60,036 nt of DNA from Bartonella koehlerae C-29 (GCF_000706625.1 NZ_KL407334.1:91500-151535), one strand, 5' to 3'; shown: positions 1 to 9,392, counted from the first letter of the stretch. Numbers and translations: made by a program. Notes: generated by a model not told the origin, from the letters alone.

Positions 1-184
1 CTGCCGCATCAGGAGCAGACTCGTTCACCGCATCGGAGGTCTTATCCTTAGCACTAGAATCCGAGTCATGTGTAAAATATTGAGAAACCCACCGTGCCGT
101 ACTTTGAGCAAACGAAGCAGAGCAGGCTATAAGGATCGCCATATAAAAGACAATTTTCAATTTTTTTTTACAAAACATCCACAT
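1..184 (-). CDS. cpoB: CpoB/YbgF (Tol-Pal cell division coordinator), N-terminal part only
   Basis: The reverse strand reads an ATG at 184 followed by a basic n-region, a hydrophobic stretch and a cleavage-like site ending SASFAQ, i.e. a Sec signal peptide. The next ~35 residues are polar and Ser/Asp-rich. The frame stays open to the window edge. A strong Shine-Dalgarno AGGAG sits 6 nt before the ATG. Identity is inferred mainly from position: the gene directly downstream of pal is cpoB in most Tol-Pal operons. CpoB is a periplasmic TPR protein that links peptidoglycan synthesis with Tol-driven outer-membrane constriction. The TPR domain lies outside the window, so the family cannot be confirmed here. 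Confidence 0.6.
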   Translation of the reverse strand, partial: MWMFCKKKLKIVFYMAILIACSASFAQSTARWVSQYFTHDSDSSAKDKTSDAVNESAPDAA

Positions 185-235
185 ACTTTTCTCCTCTCAA
201 GAACCAATTCAATATTTAAGCAAACCATTGTTTTT

Positions 236-757
236 TTAATTACCGTTCATATTATTGATCGTAGTAACAGCACGTCTATTTTGGTTCCAACAAGAAATAT
301 CGTCACACACTGCTACTGGTCTTTCTTTTCCATAAGAAATTGTTTGCACCCGCTGCGCAGACACGCCAAGAGAAATCAAATAATTGCGTACAGCAACGGC
401 TCGGCGCTGACCAAGAGCCAAATTATATTCACGTGTACCACGTTCATCAGCATGGCCTTCAATGACAATAGAATAGAAGGGATAACGCAACAACCATTCT
501 GCTTGACGCACTAAAATAGCTTCAGCGTCAGGCTCAATAGAAGAAGAATCAAGACTAAAGAAAACACGATCTCCAACATTAATGGTAAAATCCTGCCCTG
601 AACCTAAAGGTGCCCGATTAAAACCCGCATCATTCAAAAAAGCGCCACGCATACCGCTGAGTGCACCGACATTTTTTTTCTCACACCCCACCAGGGACAG
701 TGAGAAAAAAAGGACCACGGCTAAGGGCTGAAGGATAATATTTATGAGAGAGCGCAT
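236..757 (-). CDS. pal: Peptidoglycan-associated lipoprotein Pal
   Basis: Outer-membrane lipoprotein of the Tol-Pal system, anchoring the outer membrane to peptidoglycan and binding TolB. Residues 1-24 are a lipoprotein signal peptide with lipobox LVGC (Cys25 acylated). Residues ~60-170 are an OmpA-like domain with the peptidoglycan-binding motif GHADERGTREYN (~101-112) and the following GQRRA. At 173 aa it has the usual length. It is followed by cpoB (52 nt gap) but is cut off from tolB by about 4 kb containing trcR, yebC and a phage relic, whereas tolB-pal is usually contiguous. It therefore probably has its own promoter between 758 and 970. Confidence 0.95.
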   Translation of the reverse strand: MRSLINIILQPLAVVLFFSLSLVGCEKKNVGALSGMRGAFLNDAGFNRAPLGSGQDFTINVGDRVFFSLDSSSIEPDAEAILVRQAEWLLRYPFYSIVIEGHADERGTREYNLALGQRRAVAVRNYLISLGVSAQRVQTISYGKERPVAVCDDISCWNQNRRAVTTINNMNGN

Positions 758-970
758 GTACTGATTCTCCTTAGTTAGTAAACACCACTATTGAAGTGAG
801 ATATATTCTTTCAACAGTGCTTCAAGGATAACCGTTAATTCCTAATGAAGAAAAAATATTTTTTATTTTTCCCAACCATTCTTTTTAGTCTCCAACAATC
901 TCCTCCCAATAACTCTCTCATTGGCAGCCTTTAAGCATCAATGTGAAATCGGAGTTTCCTTTATTATGTG

Positions 971-1669
971 TCATTCTGTTGATGTGTCATCCTCACGATT
1001 TTTCTGCAATGCATTGAGTTTAGCAAAAACTTTATCAGCATCAAAATTCTTGTTGAAATCTTGTTCATGTTCCTCTTCATGGATAGCAACATTTTCTGTA
1101 ACCGATGCGGGGAGTAAAGATCTGTCTTCTTCGTTAGAGAGAGGGCGATTTTTTGCAGCACGCTGAAGTTCGATATCCAAATCGATTTGCAAACACAAGC
1201 CAAGCCCTACCGGATCGAGAGGGACTAAATTAGCACTATTCCAATGGGTTCTATGGCGAATTTGTTCAATAGTTCCCTTTGTTGTTCCAATCAACCGTGC
1301 AATTTGTGCATCTTTTAACTCAGGATGATTGGTCACCAACCATAAGATACCATTTGGGCGATCTTGGCGTCGCGAAAGAGGGATATAACGCGCACCTTTA
1401 CGTTTTTTTTCTGGAATATGAACTTTTGACTGAGAAATTTTCAAGCGCGCGTTTTTGTCTGCTTCCACACGTGCAATTTCACTGCGTGTTAATTGACCAG
1501 AACTAATAGGATCGAGGCCTTTAATACCATAAGCTGCTTCACCATCAGCAATAGCTTTTACTTCCAGTACATGCAGTTTACAAAATTCTGCAATCTGATC
1601 AAAAGTAAGCGCTGTATTATCAACCAGCCAAACAGCTGTAGCTTTGGGCATTAAAAGTTGCGTTGCCAT
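971..1669 (-). CDS. trcR: DUF1013 protein, TrcR-like cell-cycle transcriptional regulator
   Basis: A 232-aa soluble protein starting MATQLLMPKATAVWL, which matches the DUF1013 family of Alphaproteobacteria. The family includes TrcR, a Caulobacter factor that associates with RNA polymerase and promoters. Residues ~1-55 look like a first helix-turn-helix (LTFDQIAEFCKLH). Residues ~105-140 are a second HTH-like segment (DAQIARLIGTTKGTIEQIR). The C-terminus is acidic and less conserved. It lies between pal and the divergent yebC. The family call is firm; the functional name is transferred from the family. Confidence 0.8.
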   Translation of the reverse strand: MATQLLMPKATAVWLVDNTALTFDQIAEFCKLHVLEVKAIADGEAAYGIKGLDPISSGQLTRSEIARVEADKNARLKISQSKVHIPEKKRKGARYIPLSRRQDRPNGILWLVTNHPELKDAQIARLIGTTKGTIEQIRHRTHWNSANLVPLDPVGLGLCLQIDLDIELQRAAKNRPLSNEEDRSLLPASVTENVAIHEEEHEQDFNKNFDADKVFAKLNALQKNREDDTSTE

Positions 1670-1901
1670 TTTTATAATATCCTTTTATTCGCCTTTTGAA
1701 CAGGCATGTTATTGCCCACTTTCGGAGCTTTGGAGTAGTCTCTCCTATCTAGAGTAATTCTCCTATATTGTCAGCCTCTTCTCACCCACTCCGATAAAGC
1801 GAGACATGGAATAAACCACTTTTTCCAAGAAATTACACTCTGTTATAGCGTGATTTTTGATTGACGACAAGACACTAGCTTAATGATATCTTTCAAGAAA
1901 A

Positions 1902-1929
1902 CCTCTTTACCTTTAAGAGGATTTTTTTT
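1902..1929 (+). terminator. Rho-independent terminator-like hairpin upstream of yebC
   Basis: CCTCTT (1902-1907), a 7-nt loop, AAGAGG (1915-1920), then A and eight T. It has the form of a plus-strand intrinsic terminator, but no plus-strand gene lies upstream: trcR is on the other strand. It may end a small RNA from 1670-1900, attenuate yebC, or be a relic. Confidence 0.55.
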
Positions 1930-2079
1930 ATGAAAGAGCTTACTCGATCACTTTACCTTATGGTAAGATGAATTTTTTGGCAGATTTTTGATCCATTTAT
2001 TCCATCGAAATAGGTGGTTAAACACCTAAGGGATCTTTGAGAACTGAAAGGACCCCCCCGAAAAACTGAAAGGGAAACC

Positions 2080-2826
2080 ATGGCAGGCCATTCACAATTT
2101 AAGAATATTATGCACCGTAAAGGGCGTCAAGATGCAATGCGCTCGAAAATATTTTCAAAGCTTGCACGTGAAATTACCGTTGCAGCCAAACAAGGCTCTC
2201 CTGATCCGGCTATGAATCCGCGTTTAAGGCTTGCAGTGCAGAATGCGAAAGCACAATCAATGCCGAAAGACAATATTGAACGTGCAATTAAGAAAGCTTC
2301 AGGGGGTGATGTTGAACATTACGATGAAGTGCGCTACGAAGGATATGGTCCAGGTGGTGTTGCAGTTATTGTCGAAGCTTTAACGGATAATCGTAACCGG
2401 ACTGCTTCAAACGTGCGCGCTGCCTTCACCAAATCAGGTGGAGCACTAGGAGAAACAGGTTCCGTAAGCTTCATGTTTAATCGGATTGGTGAAATCATCT
2501 ATAAGCTGGAAACAGAAACAGCTGACAAAATCATGGATGCGGCGATAGAGGCAGGTGCTGAAGATGTGCAATCGGAAGAGACTGGGCATCATATTATCTG
2601 TGCATTTGAAGATATTGGTGAAGTTTCTAAAATGCTTGAAACAAAACTTGGCGAAGCAGAATCGATCAAAACTATTTGGAAAGCTACCACCCTTACACCC
2701 GTAGATGAAGAAAAAGCTTTGTCAATTTTACGGCTTATTTCGACATTAGAAGAAGATGATGACGTGCAAAATGTTTATGCCAATTTTGATGTCAGCGATG
2801 AGATTTTGGCAAAACTATCTGCTTAA
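2080..2826 (+). CDS. yebC: YebC/PmpR family protein
   Basis: A 248-aa protein with the family signature [15 protein letters not shown] at the N-terminus and the [12 protein letters not shown] and [10 protein letters not shown] motifs near residues 63-95. YebC-family proteins are cytoplasmic DNA- or ribosome-associated factors. Some regulate transcription, and recent work on relatives links them to relief of ribosome stalling at proline stretches. A purine-rich GAAAGGGAAACC precedes the ATG. In many Alphaproteobacteria yebC lies directly upstream of ruvC. Here it is instead inside the tol-pal region, about 9 kb from ruvC and on the opposite strand, which implies a rearrangement. Confidence 0.93.
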   Translation: MAGHSQFKNIMHRKGRQDAMRSKIFSKLAREITVAAKQGSPDPAMNPRLRLAVQNAKAQSMPKDNIERAIKKASGGDVEHYDEVRYEGYGPGGVAVIVEALTDNRNRTASNVRAAFTKSGGALGETGSVSFMFNRIGEIIYKLETETADKIMDAAIEAGAEDVQSEETGHHIICAFEDIGEVSKMLETKLGEAESIKTIWKATTLTPVDEEKALSILRLISTLEEDDDVQNVYANFDVSDEILAKLSA

Positions 2827-2970
2827 CCGTGCAGGCAATCCTTAGTATATCAATCCTCCCCTGTGCTGTCTTCTTCTTAACTGCGCTCTCTCCTTCTCCC
2901 TGAGAGATTCTTAACCACTTTTGACCAAATAAGTATCTCTCATTTTTTTCCCGACCTATAAAAAACCCTG

Positions 2971-3025
2971 CCTCACAGCGGGGCCGCATGTATATTAAAA
3001 AAAACTTTCAACAAAAATCTCAAAT
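2971..3025. repeat. Intergenic direct repeat, copy 1 (copy 2 at 3499-3561)
   Basis: Both copies share CCTCACAGCG, then GCATG(T/C)ATATT, then CTTTCAAC(A/G)AAAA(T/C)CTCAAA, with small indels. They flank the integrase relic at 3266-3366. No coding capacity is evident. Confidence 0.5.
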
Positions 3026-3265
3026 CTGAAAGCCTCAAAAGTTTTTTGTCAAATTTTTTCCTCATGCAATCATTTCTCCATCATCCTCTGCAAGTGTTTA
3101 CTGCAATAATATATTGATTCACAAAGATAATAAACATTTTACAGCGTGTATGCAAACCTCGAATACAGTAATTTCTTATTTCATCCCCCTGCATTCAAAA
3201 TTAGAAAAAATCATGTGTCTGCATCTCATAAGAAGGATCAATTTATGGATAAAAACCATTTTAGA

Positions 3266-3366
3266 AAAGAGTCACTACGCCTCTCATAAACCTTATCAAG
3301 GCAAGAGTAGGCTGCACCATCGGGAGTTAGCAAAAAGTATAATGATGCCGGTTCGCATCTCTCTAT
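3266..3366 (+). pseudogene. Tyrosine-recombinase N-terminal relic (integrase relic 1)
   Basis: The stretch aligns by eye with the 5' end of three other integrase relics in this window. Its translation keeps LHHRELAKS, matching LRHRELAKE in the relic near 24.4 kb. The intact family would continue into a short beta motif such as GLFLHKRKDG, but here the frame is lost after ~25 codons. No start, core or catalytic part remains. Confidence 0.45.
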
Positions 3367-3498
3367 AGGAACCTGCCTAACCTTTTCCATACAATTTTTG
3401 TTGTGCTACTCTCCCTCTTCGAGGTCACCACCCACCACCCTTTTCTGCATAGATTTTATCGGCTGGAGTTTTATCTGACAACACAGAGACAAAAACTT

Positions 3499-3561
3499 CC
3501 TCACAGCGAAGTTTCGCATGCATATTGCATACTCTAAAACACTTTCAACGAAAACCTCAAA
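3499..3561. repeat. Intergenic direct repeat, copy 2 (copy 1 at 2971-3025)
   Basis: Second copy of the CCTCACAGCG...CTCAAA element described for 2971-3025. Position and spacing suggest either a boundary of a lost insertion or a duplicated intergenic segment. Confidence 0.5.
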
Positions 3562-3777
3562 AGTAAGTTCCCTAAAAATACACCCTTCTCAAGGTCCAAA
3601 ATCGATCAACCACTTTCACCTATTACCCCTAGCAACACCTTTTTGTCCTGCACATTGAGAAATAAAATTTCCAATGCCTTTAAGCCCCTCTTTTTAAATG
3701 AACTTACATTTATAAAACAATGAACCCTCAATTTTAAAATAAAATGAATATCTTAAATAAAATAATGGGAAAGATGT

Positions 3778-4240
3778 TCAGTCCTTAACAAGAGCAACCA
3801 ACGCGGGCGGAGTTATTCCCAAGGAATGGTGACATTTATCATGAAAGCGTAAATGAGGAGGCAATTCACAAGTAATACCCGCATACGCAAAATAAGCTTC
3901 TGCTGATTTATCTTTAATGGGTTGGCTTTGTTTGCCAAATTTTTTCTGCTTTATCAACCTTCTCTTTTGCCATCAGAACAGAAATGTTTTGAAAAAGAAA
4001 ACCTATGACAATAAGCTTTATTCAAAAATGTTTGTTTATTGATGAGACCAATTCTTATGTGAGCTTGTATAAGCTCTCTAAAAAACAACCGGCATAACAA
4101 TAAAGTAAAAGACGCGCATCACGTGCACGGGAAAGGGATAAGCGGAGAAACCTATCACCATAGGCAGGACAACGAACAATACCAGAATACCCATGCCAAA
4201 CACCCCGCAAAGTATTTGTATAAAGAGTATATTTTCCTCA
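3778..4240 (-). pseudogene. Degraded phage/plasmid-type DNA primase (zinc-binding N-terminal region, DUF7146/toprim type)
   Basis: Two reverse-strand pieces in different frames resemble the N-terminal part of rhizobial phage-like primases. Piece one (4205 down to 4055) reads GVWHGYSGIVRCPAYGDRF, then SLSRARDARLLLYCYAGC. This keeps the family pattern of a Cys-Pro-Ala-x-Gly-Asp-Arg zinc-finger start and a CxAGC end. Piece two (3948 down to 3778) reads QPIKDKSAEAYFAYAGITC, then PPHLRFHDKCHH and PPALVALV, matching the segment just after the finger in that family. Stops and a frame break separate the pieces, and the toprim/helicase part is absent. This is prophage or island wreckage lodged between yebC and tolB. 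Family membership is by recognition only. Confidence 0.65.
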
Positions 4241-4841
4241 TCCTATAACATCTCATCACAAGACGGATTTCGTTATTATTCGATTACGATTTTAGAGAAT
4301 CCTTGTCATGTCCTTACGTGACAAGTTTTTTATGCCGCGTCACTATAACATTGTGTTTTGACTTTTTTAATTACCTAGAAAAGATCTGATTGGAGCCAAC
4401 GGGATAAAAAACCGAATTTTAAAGGTTTTGAGAGTAAGCCTTTGGTCACATGACGCCAGAATTTTGAAATCTCAACGGACATCACAGAAACTTATCCTCA
4501 AAACAATAATAACGCCTTTGCCAATCCTTCGCTGATATTATATTTCTCACCTAGTAACATCCCTATCCTTTATAAAGGCGACCTTTCCACCACGCCACTT
4601 TTTCTCTCAAATCTTAACTTAAAGATTCACGGGCGCAAAGGATATTTCTAAAGGAAGTTTTGTCAATAGAAATCCCCTCAAGAAAACCTTCCATATGGAA
4701 AATTACAATAAAAGTTTTATAAAATTTGTCACATATTCAGATAAACCGATTATCAGTAGCAATATCCCCTTTTTAAGTTATAGGTACAGTTACGATTTCT
4801 GAGCGCATTGCTTATCTGCTGTTTTTTATTGAGCAACGAGT
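4241..4841. other. Gene-free stretch between primase relic and tolB 3' end
   Basis: About 600 bp of AT-rich DNA with stops in all frames. I see no convincing coding relic, RNA or terminator in it. The gaps 2827-3265 and 3367-3777 on the other side are similarly empty apart from the direct repeats. Confidence 0.5.
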
Positions 4842-6173
4842 TTATTGTATATTGAGCAATGGCGACCATGCTGGATCAGAAGCATCATTGGGTGTGGACA
4901 ATTGGCGTTCATTGCGTCCAGTAATATCAATTGTGTAGATTTTGGGACCCATACCCGGATTTTTGCGAAAAAACATCAACACGCGGCCATTAGGAGCCCA
5001 AGTTGGTCCTTCATTGTGAAAACCGGTGGTTAAAATTCGTTCTCCTTGTCCATCAGGATGCATAACGCCAATAGAAAATTGTCCATCCAATTGTTTAGTA
5101 AAAGCGATATAATCACCACGTGGAGACCAAATGGGTGTAGAATAACTGCCCTCGTTTGAAGAAATACGCTGGAGATTGCTCCCATCGGCATTCATCGTAT
5201 AAATTTGCGGCTTTCCACTACGATCCGACGAAAAAACGATCTTTGTCCCATCTGGCGAATAAGAAGCTGAAGTATCAATGGCAGACGTTGTGGTAAGACG
5301 CGTCATCATACGTGTGCGCAAATCCATAGTGTAAAGATTTGCGCTCCCATCATTTTGTAACAAACTCATGATCACTTTTTGTCCATCAGAAGAAAAACGC
5401 GGAGCAATTGTCATATTGTTAAAAGTTCCTATCAACTCCCTTTGTCCCATTTCAATTTGTTGAAGATAAACATGGGGTACTTGATTATGTTCGTAAGCCA
5501 TATAAGTAATTTCTTGCCGTTTGGGTGAAAAACGCGGTGTAAGCACCAATTCACTACCATCAGAAATGTAGATCAAATTTGCTCCATCTTGATCCATAAT
5601 TGCTAAACGTTTGATACGTGCATTTTGGGGACCTGTTTCATCGATAAAAACAATCCGTGTATCAAAATAACCACTTTCTCCGGTCATCTCACTATAGATC
5701 TCATCTGCAATCATATGCGCGACCCGCCGCCAACGTTCTGTCGCTGTATAAAAGCGCCGTCCTTTGAGTTGTCGCTGTCCAAAAACATCCCATAAACGAA
5801 AATCGACCCTCAAACGTCCATCGTTTTCTCTTATCACTTGTCCAGTGACCAAACCTTGAGCTTTTATTTCTTGCCAATGAGGAAAATGGGGTTGACGGTT
5901 AGGATTGGAGATTTTTTCCAAAAAAGAATTCTTATTAAGCGGTAAAAAAAGTCCTGACCGTTCAAGATCTGCTGCCACCACCGCTGCAATCTTCAGTCCA
6001 ATTGAATCGTTGGAAAAAAAATCCGTAACCGCAATGGGAATGGGATTAAAATCAGCAGTTGAAATAGTGCCTTTCAGTTGTGCATGAACAGGAACAGATG
6101 AAAAACTTGTAAACCACAAAGCGCAAGTGACAATAAACCAAGAAAAAAATGTGCGTGTCGTCATAATCATCAT
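4842..6173 (-). CDS. tolB: Tol-Pal translocation protein TolB
   Basis: Periplasmic beta-propeller that couples TolA to Pal. The 443-aa product begins with a signal peptide (hydrophobic ~8-25, cleavage-like VPVHA ~31). It is followed by the TolB N-terminal domain (IPIAVTDFF ~46) and then repeated propeller blades with [15 protein letters not shown] and SPRGDYIAF type motifs (~305-360). Length is normal. The ATG at 6173 is preceded by AAAGGAT. It lies 42 nt after tolA in the tolQRAB order. Confidence 0.97.
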   Translation of the reverse strand: MMIMTTRTFFSWFIVTCALWFTSFSSVPVHAQLKGTISTADFNPIPIAVTDFFSNDSIGLKIAAVVAADLERSGLFLPLNKNSFLEKISNPNRQPHFPHWQEIKAQGLVTGQVIRENDGRLRVDFRLWDVFGQRQLKGRRFYTATERWRRVAHMIADEIYSEMTGESGYFDTRIVFIDETGPQNARIKRLAIMDQDGANLIYISDGSELVLTPRFSPKRQEITYMAYEHNQVPHVYLQQIEMGQRELIGTFNNMTIAPRFSSDGQKVIMSLLQNDGSANLYTMDLRTRMMTRLTTTSAIDTSASYSPDGTKIVFSSDRSGKPQIYTMNADGSNLQRISSNEGSYSTPIWSPRGDYIAFTKQLDGQFSIGVMHPDGQGERILTTGFHNEGPTWAPNGRVLMFFRKNPGMGPKIYTIDITGRNERQLSTPNDASDPAWSPLLNIQ

Positions 6174-6215
6174 GGATGTGTATCCTTTTACTGAAGAGCG
6201 AAAATAGAGTATATA

Positions 6216-7412
6216 TCATCGAATTATCTCTTGAAGGGGATCAACATTAAAATCAAAACCCTGTCCCCACAAATCATATTGATCGCGTGGAAGGTCTGTA
6301 TAAGGTTGACATGAAAAAACAGCTGCATAGACCTGTCTTATCATAATAGTTTGCTGACTCTGTTCTCCACTTAAGGGGTCAATGATGGGATCCCCCATAA
6401 CCATTCCTTCACGATTTAAGTAAAACCGCAAACGAATAACCGGACGGTTTTTTAAATCTCCACCAAGAGCAACAAGTTTAAGCTTTTTTTGAATACACCC
6501 TCCAGCAATACTGACCAATGTTTGTGCCATTTTTGTGGTATCGTTGATATTTTTTCTTGCCCCCAAAGCTTCTGGTTCGCTGGAGCGTTTTGCCCCCCCT
6601 CCTTGGCTCCGTGCACGATTGAGCAGATTGTTTTCTTCCTTTGTCAAAATATCTTCTATGATCTTTTCTTTCATTTGTTGGTTTTGCTTTTTCGTTGCTT
6701 GCGCATTTTGCACAGCAGATTCTTTGATGGGTTTTGGTTTAAACTGTGGGAAAGGAAACTGTTCTGGCAGTGCAATTTTGGGAATCTGTTGATATCTTGT
6801 TTCTTGCTCTAAAGGGACTTTTTGTTCCGTTGGAGCCAAGTCTTGTGGCAATATCTCATTTGGATTTTTATGCATTTGCTGGACTGTCTCAGGCGCAACT
6901 TTCTCAGAAACCTCTGGACGCACGTCTTCAAGAGATTCTGGCGCAACCTTCTGAGCAATTTCTAAAGGTCCTTCTGAAACTTTTTCTGCTTTTGTTTCTC
7001 GTAATTCTTGTTCCTTGATTACTGATAAAGACTTTTCCGACACCTTTGCCTCTCCAGATGGTGAAGGTGTTGTTTCAACGGGGCGTGGTTTTTCTTTTGG
7101 TTTAAAAGGCGCGAGACTATCTATCTGTCCCTCTCCAAAATAACGAGCGTCTTCTTTTTCTTGTGGTTTGGTAGTAGGCTTTACTGCGGGAATTGCGTGC
7201 ACAGGAGCATTCAAAGCACCCTGTTGAGAGGCGAATTCTTCGGTCACAGAAACAAGAGTGATAGGAATTGCTTCCAATTGCTGTGGCAAAGAAACAAAAT
7301 TGGTAAAATAAGTACCTCCCAAACTGAGAAAAATCACATGAACAGCCAGAGATAAAGCTAAGCCTCGTTTCGTGCTATGATGAGAGTCTTTGTTCATCTC
7401 TATGCCTTGCAT
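6216..7412 (-). CDS. tolA: Cell envelope integrity protein TolA
   Basis: Inner-membrane protein that spans the periplasm and transmits proton-motive force from TolQR to TolB-Pal. The 398-aa product has one N-terminal membrane segment (~18-38, GLALSLAVHVIFLSLGG). A long Pro/Glu/Lys-rich spacer follows (~60-260) containing several imperfect repeats of the SEKVAPE and SLEDVRPE kind. The C-terminal ~100 residues resemble TonB/TolA domain III (IRLRFYLNREGMVMGDP). An alternative ATG at 7397 (MNKDSH) is also plausible. Sequence outside the two ends is weakly conserved in the family, so the call rests on the operon position plus this architecture. Confidence 0.9.
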   Translation of the reverse strand: MQGIEMNKDSHHSTKRGLALSLAVHVIFLSLGGTYFTNFVSLPQQLEAIPITLVSVTEEFASQQGALNAPVHAIPAVKPTTKPQEKEDARYFGEGQIDSLAPFKPKEKPRPVETTPSPSGEAKVSEKSLSVIKEQELRETKAEKVSEGPLEIAQKVAPESLEDVRPEVSEKVAPETVQQMHKNPNEILPQDLAPTEQKVPLEQETRYQQIPKIALPEQFPFPQFKPKPIKESAVQNAQATKKQNQQMKEKIIEDILTKEENNLLNRARSQGGGAKRSSEPEALGARKNINDTTKMAQTLVSIAGGCIQKKLKLVALGGDLKNRPVIRLRFYLNREGMVMGDPIIDPLSGEQSQQTIMIRQVYAAVFSCQPYTDLPRDQYDLWGQGFDFNVDPLQEIIR

Positions 7413-7474
7413 TTTTCACTTTTAACCACTGTTTGTCGTTTTTACAGACAATAAGCGACAGTCTCTAAGAAATT

Positions 7475-7927
7475 TTATTGTGCCAAACTTGCTAAAGCAA
7501 CCTGTGAAAAACCTGCTTTTTGAAGTTCAGCGAGCAATTGTAATACTTTTTGATATTCAATAGTTTTAGCAGCACGCACAAAAATACGTTGGTTTTTCTG
7601 TGCAAGATCCGTTTTGAGCGTAGTTTTAAGTTGTGCAATTAAAGCTTCAAATGTTTCATAATAGTCTTGATTGAGAGCCAAGCGCCCTTGTCCATCGAGT
7701 GAAACTGTCAATGGCGTGCTCTCCATTCGCACTGGTCCGGCTTGACTACGCGGCAAATCAAGCGGAACACCGTTTACCAAAAGAGGAGCAGAAACCATGA
7801 AAATGATCAACAGTACCAACATGACATCAACAAAAGGTGTGACATTGATTTCACTCATCATTTTACTGTGTGAACGACGCCGTCCACGTGTGTTTTTGTA
7901 AACAGAAGAAGCAACAGAAATTCCCAT
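7475..7927 (-). CDS. tolR: TolR protein (ExbD/TolR family)
   Basis: A 150-aa inner-membrane protein with a basic N-tail, one membrane helix (~33-51) and a periplasmic domain. The motif EINVTPFVDVMLVLLIIFM contains the family's proton-channel aspartate (Asp34). It works with TolQ as the ion-driven motor of Tol-Pal. It lies 12 nt downstream of tolQ and 62 nt upstream of tolA. Length is typical. Confidence 0.96.
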   Translation of the reverse strand: MGISVASSVYKNTRGRRRSHSKMMSEINVTPFVDVMLVLLIIFMVSAPLLVNGVPLDLPRSQAGPVRMESTPLTVSLDGQGRLALNQDYYETFEALIAQLKTTLKTDLAQKNQRIFVRAAKTIEYQKVLQLLAELQKAGFSQVALASLAQ

Positions 7928-7939
7928 AGGCAGCTCCTC

Positions 7940-8653
7940 TTATAATGGTGAATGAGATGTGAGTGTCTCATCAATACGCCGTGATATAATTGTTGAAAAT
8001 TCATCGGCGAAGTTTTCTATCTCTGCAATAATCTGTGCACTTTCATTAACAAATTTGTTATAAGCAATAACGGCTGGGATTGCGGCAAACAAGCCAATTG
8101 CAGTTGCTAAAAGAGCCTCTGCAATACCTGGTGCGACAATAGCCAGTGAGGTATTTTGAGAGGCTGAGATAGAAAGAAACGACCCCATAATCCCAATAAC
8201 TGTTCCAAAAAGGCCGATAAAAGGACCAGCTGATCCAAGTGTAGCAAGAAAGCTTAATTTTGCTTCTATTTTTGCGCTTTCACGCCCTAAAATAAGATCC
8301 ATAGCCTTATCAATCCTGCTCTGCAAACTTATTGATGTATGGATTCCTTTTTCAAGAGATTTTTTCCATTCCACCATTGCTGCCATAAAAACCGCTGATA
8401 TGCTACTTGTGCGCTGACTTTTACAGGTTGCATAAAGGTCTTCAAGAGGTTTACCTGACCAAAATATACGTTCAAATTGTTTTATTTCACGCCGTATTCT
8501 CCGATAAGTCAAGATTTTATCAAAAATAATTGCCCAACTCCATATGGAAGCCAGCAGCAACCCGATCATAACAGCTTTCACAACGAAACCCGCTTGCATA
8601 AACAAATGCACTATGCCAATTGTTTCCGGATTTGTTAGTTCTATGTGTGGCAT
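7940..8653 (-). CDS. tolQ: TolQ proton channel protein (MotA/TolQ/ExbB family)
   Basis: A 237-aa inner-membrane motor subunit. Membrane helices are at roughly 12-35, 130-150 and 165-190, with the family signature LATLGSAGPFIGLFGTVIG before helix 2/3 and AIGLFAAIPAVIAYN in helix 3. I chose the ATG at 8653 (MPHIEL), which has GAGGGAC 7 nt upstream. An upstream in-frame ATG at 8683 has no Shine-Dalgarno sequence. It is first in tolQ-tolR-tolA-tolB and is preceded by ybgC. Confidence 0.95.
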   Translation of the reverse strand: MPHIELTNPETIGIVHLFMQAGFVVKAVMIGLLLASIWSWAIIFDKILTYRRIRREIKQFERIFWSGKPLEDLYATCKSQRTSSISAVFMAAMVEWKKSLEKGIHTSISLQSRIDKAMDLILGRESAKIEAKLSFLATLGSAGPFIGLFGTVIGIMGSFLSISASQNTSLAIVAPGIAEALLATAIGLFAAIPAVIAYNKFVNESAQIIAEIENFADEFSTIISRRIDETLTSHSPL

Positions 8654-8793
8654 AATTTTTGTCCCTCTAAATAAACCTTTCATTAAAATTTAATAAAACA
8701 GATTGTTTTATAGTTTCTAAATTTAACAAAAAAACTGCACTTTAATCTTTAGAGAGAACTACTATCATAGCACTTCTTTAACAAAGGTCACTT

Positions 8794-9235
8794 TTAAACA
8801 ACAATTGTTGAAAAAAGTTCCTTAGGTAAACGTCGTGGTTTTCCCTCTTCATTAATGAGGGCAATTTCAACTTTTGCTGTGACCAACATGTGATCGCCAC
8901 GCAGAATATATTGCTCCATGAAAAAGCGTGCACCTTGAAGACGACTGATGCGTGTTTTAATGGTTAAAAGATTGTCGATATGTGCTGATCTAGAAAAATT
9001 GATTTCTATATGACGTACAACAAAAAATAGTTTTTCACCCTCAATACCTGATGCTAAGAGCTTGTTATTAAAACCTGTATCCCGTAAAAACTCTGACCGT
9101 CCCCGTTCAAAAAATTCTAGATAGCGCGCATGGTAAACCACACCAGAAAAATCTGTATCAGCAACATAAACCCGAACTTGAAAATCATGAAAAGCATTTG
9201 TATGACTACTCTTGAAAGTTTTTTTTTTCCAGCAT
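8794..9235 (-). CDS. ybgC: YbgC-type acyl-CoA thioesterase with an apparent 5' frameshift
   Basis: Hotdog-fold thioesterase of the 4-hydroxybenzoyl-CoA thioesterase family, usually co-operonic with tolQ. The reading frame contains the conserved YVADTDFSGVVYHARYLEFF, including the catalytic Asp, and runs to 8794. It contains no ATG, and the first GTG (9141) would remove the catalytic segment. A likely start ATG at 9235 is out of frame by one base because of a ten-A run (9219-9228 read on the reverse strand). With nine A the product would begin MLEKKTFKSSHTNAF and run uninterrupted. So this is a slippage-prone start, a recent frameshift, or a sequencing error. The ATG itself lies in a degenerate ruvB copy. 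Confidence 0.8.
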
Positions 9236-9392
9236 CAGCTTCATCCCATAAAGTCGTCTATCATAATGAATTATTGCACATCTCGTGCAATTGAACATGT
9301 TTTTGTGTTAAAACCGTGGAAGCTGGAGCACAAAACCCTAAATGGCTCCAAGCTTTTTAGTGCAAAATTCCCCCACGAGCAGTGAGCTTAGA
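9232..9392 (-). repeat. Degenerate partial copy of the ruvB 3' end
   Basis: By eye, this aligns in the same orientation with 9451-9612, the last ~54 codons of ruvB. Shared blocks include AAAACCGTGGAAGC, GGAGCACAAA and CCTAAATG. The copy is frame-broken and ends in the region that supplies the ybgC start ATG. Offset to the parent is about 220 bp. Confidence 0.8.

Noticed and set aside
4808..4860. TATTGAGCAA motif repeated just downstream of and at the tolB 3' end
   Set aside because: Similarity covers only about 12 bases, too short to call a tolB echo.
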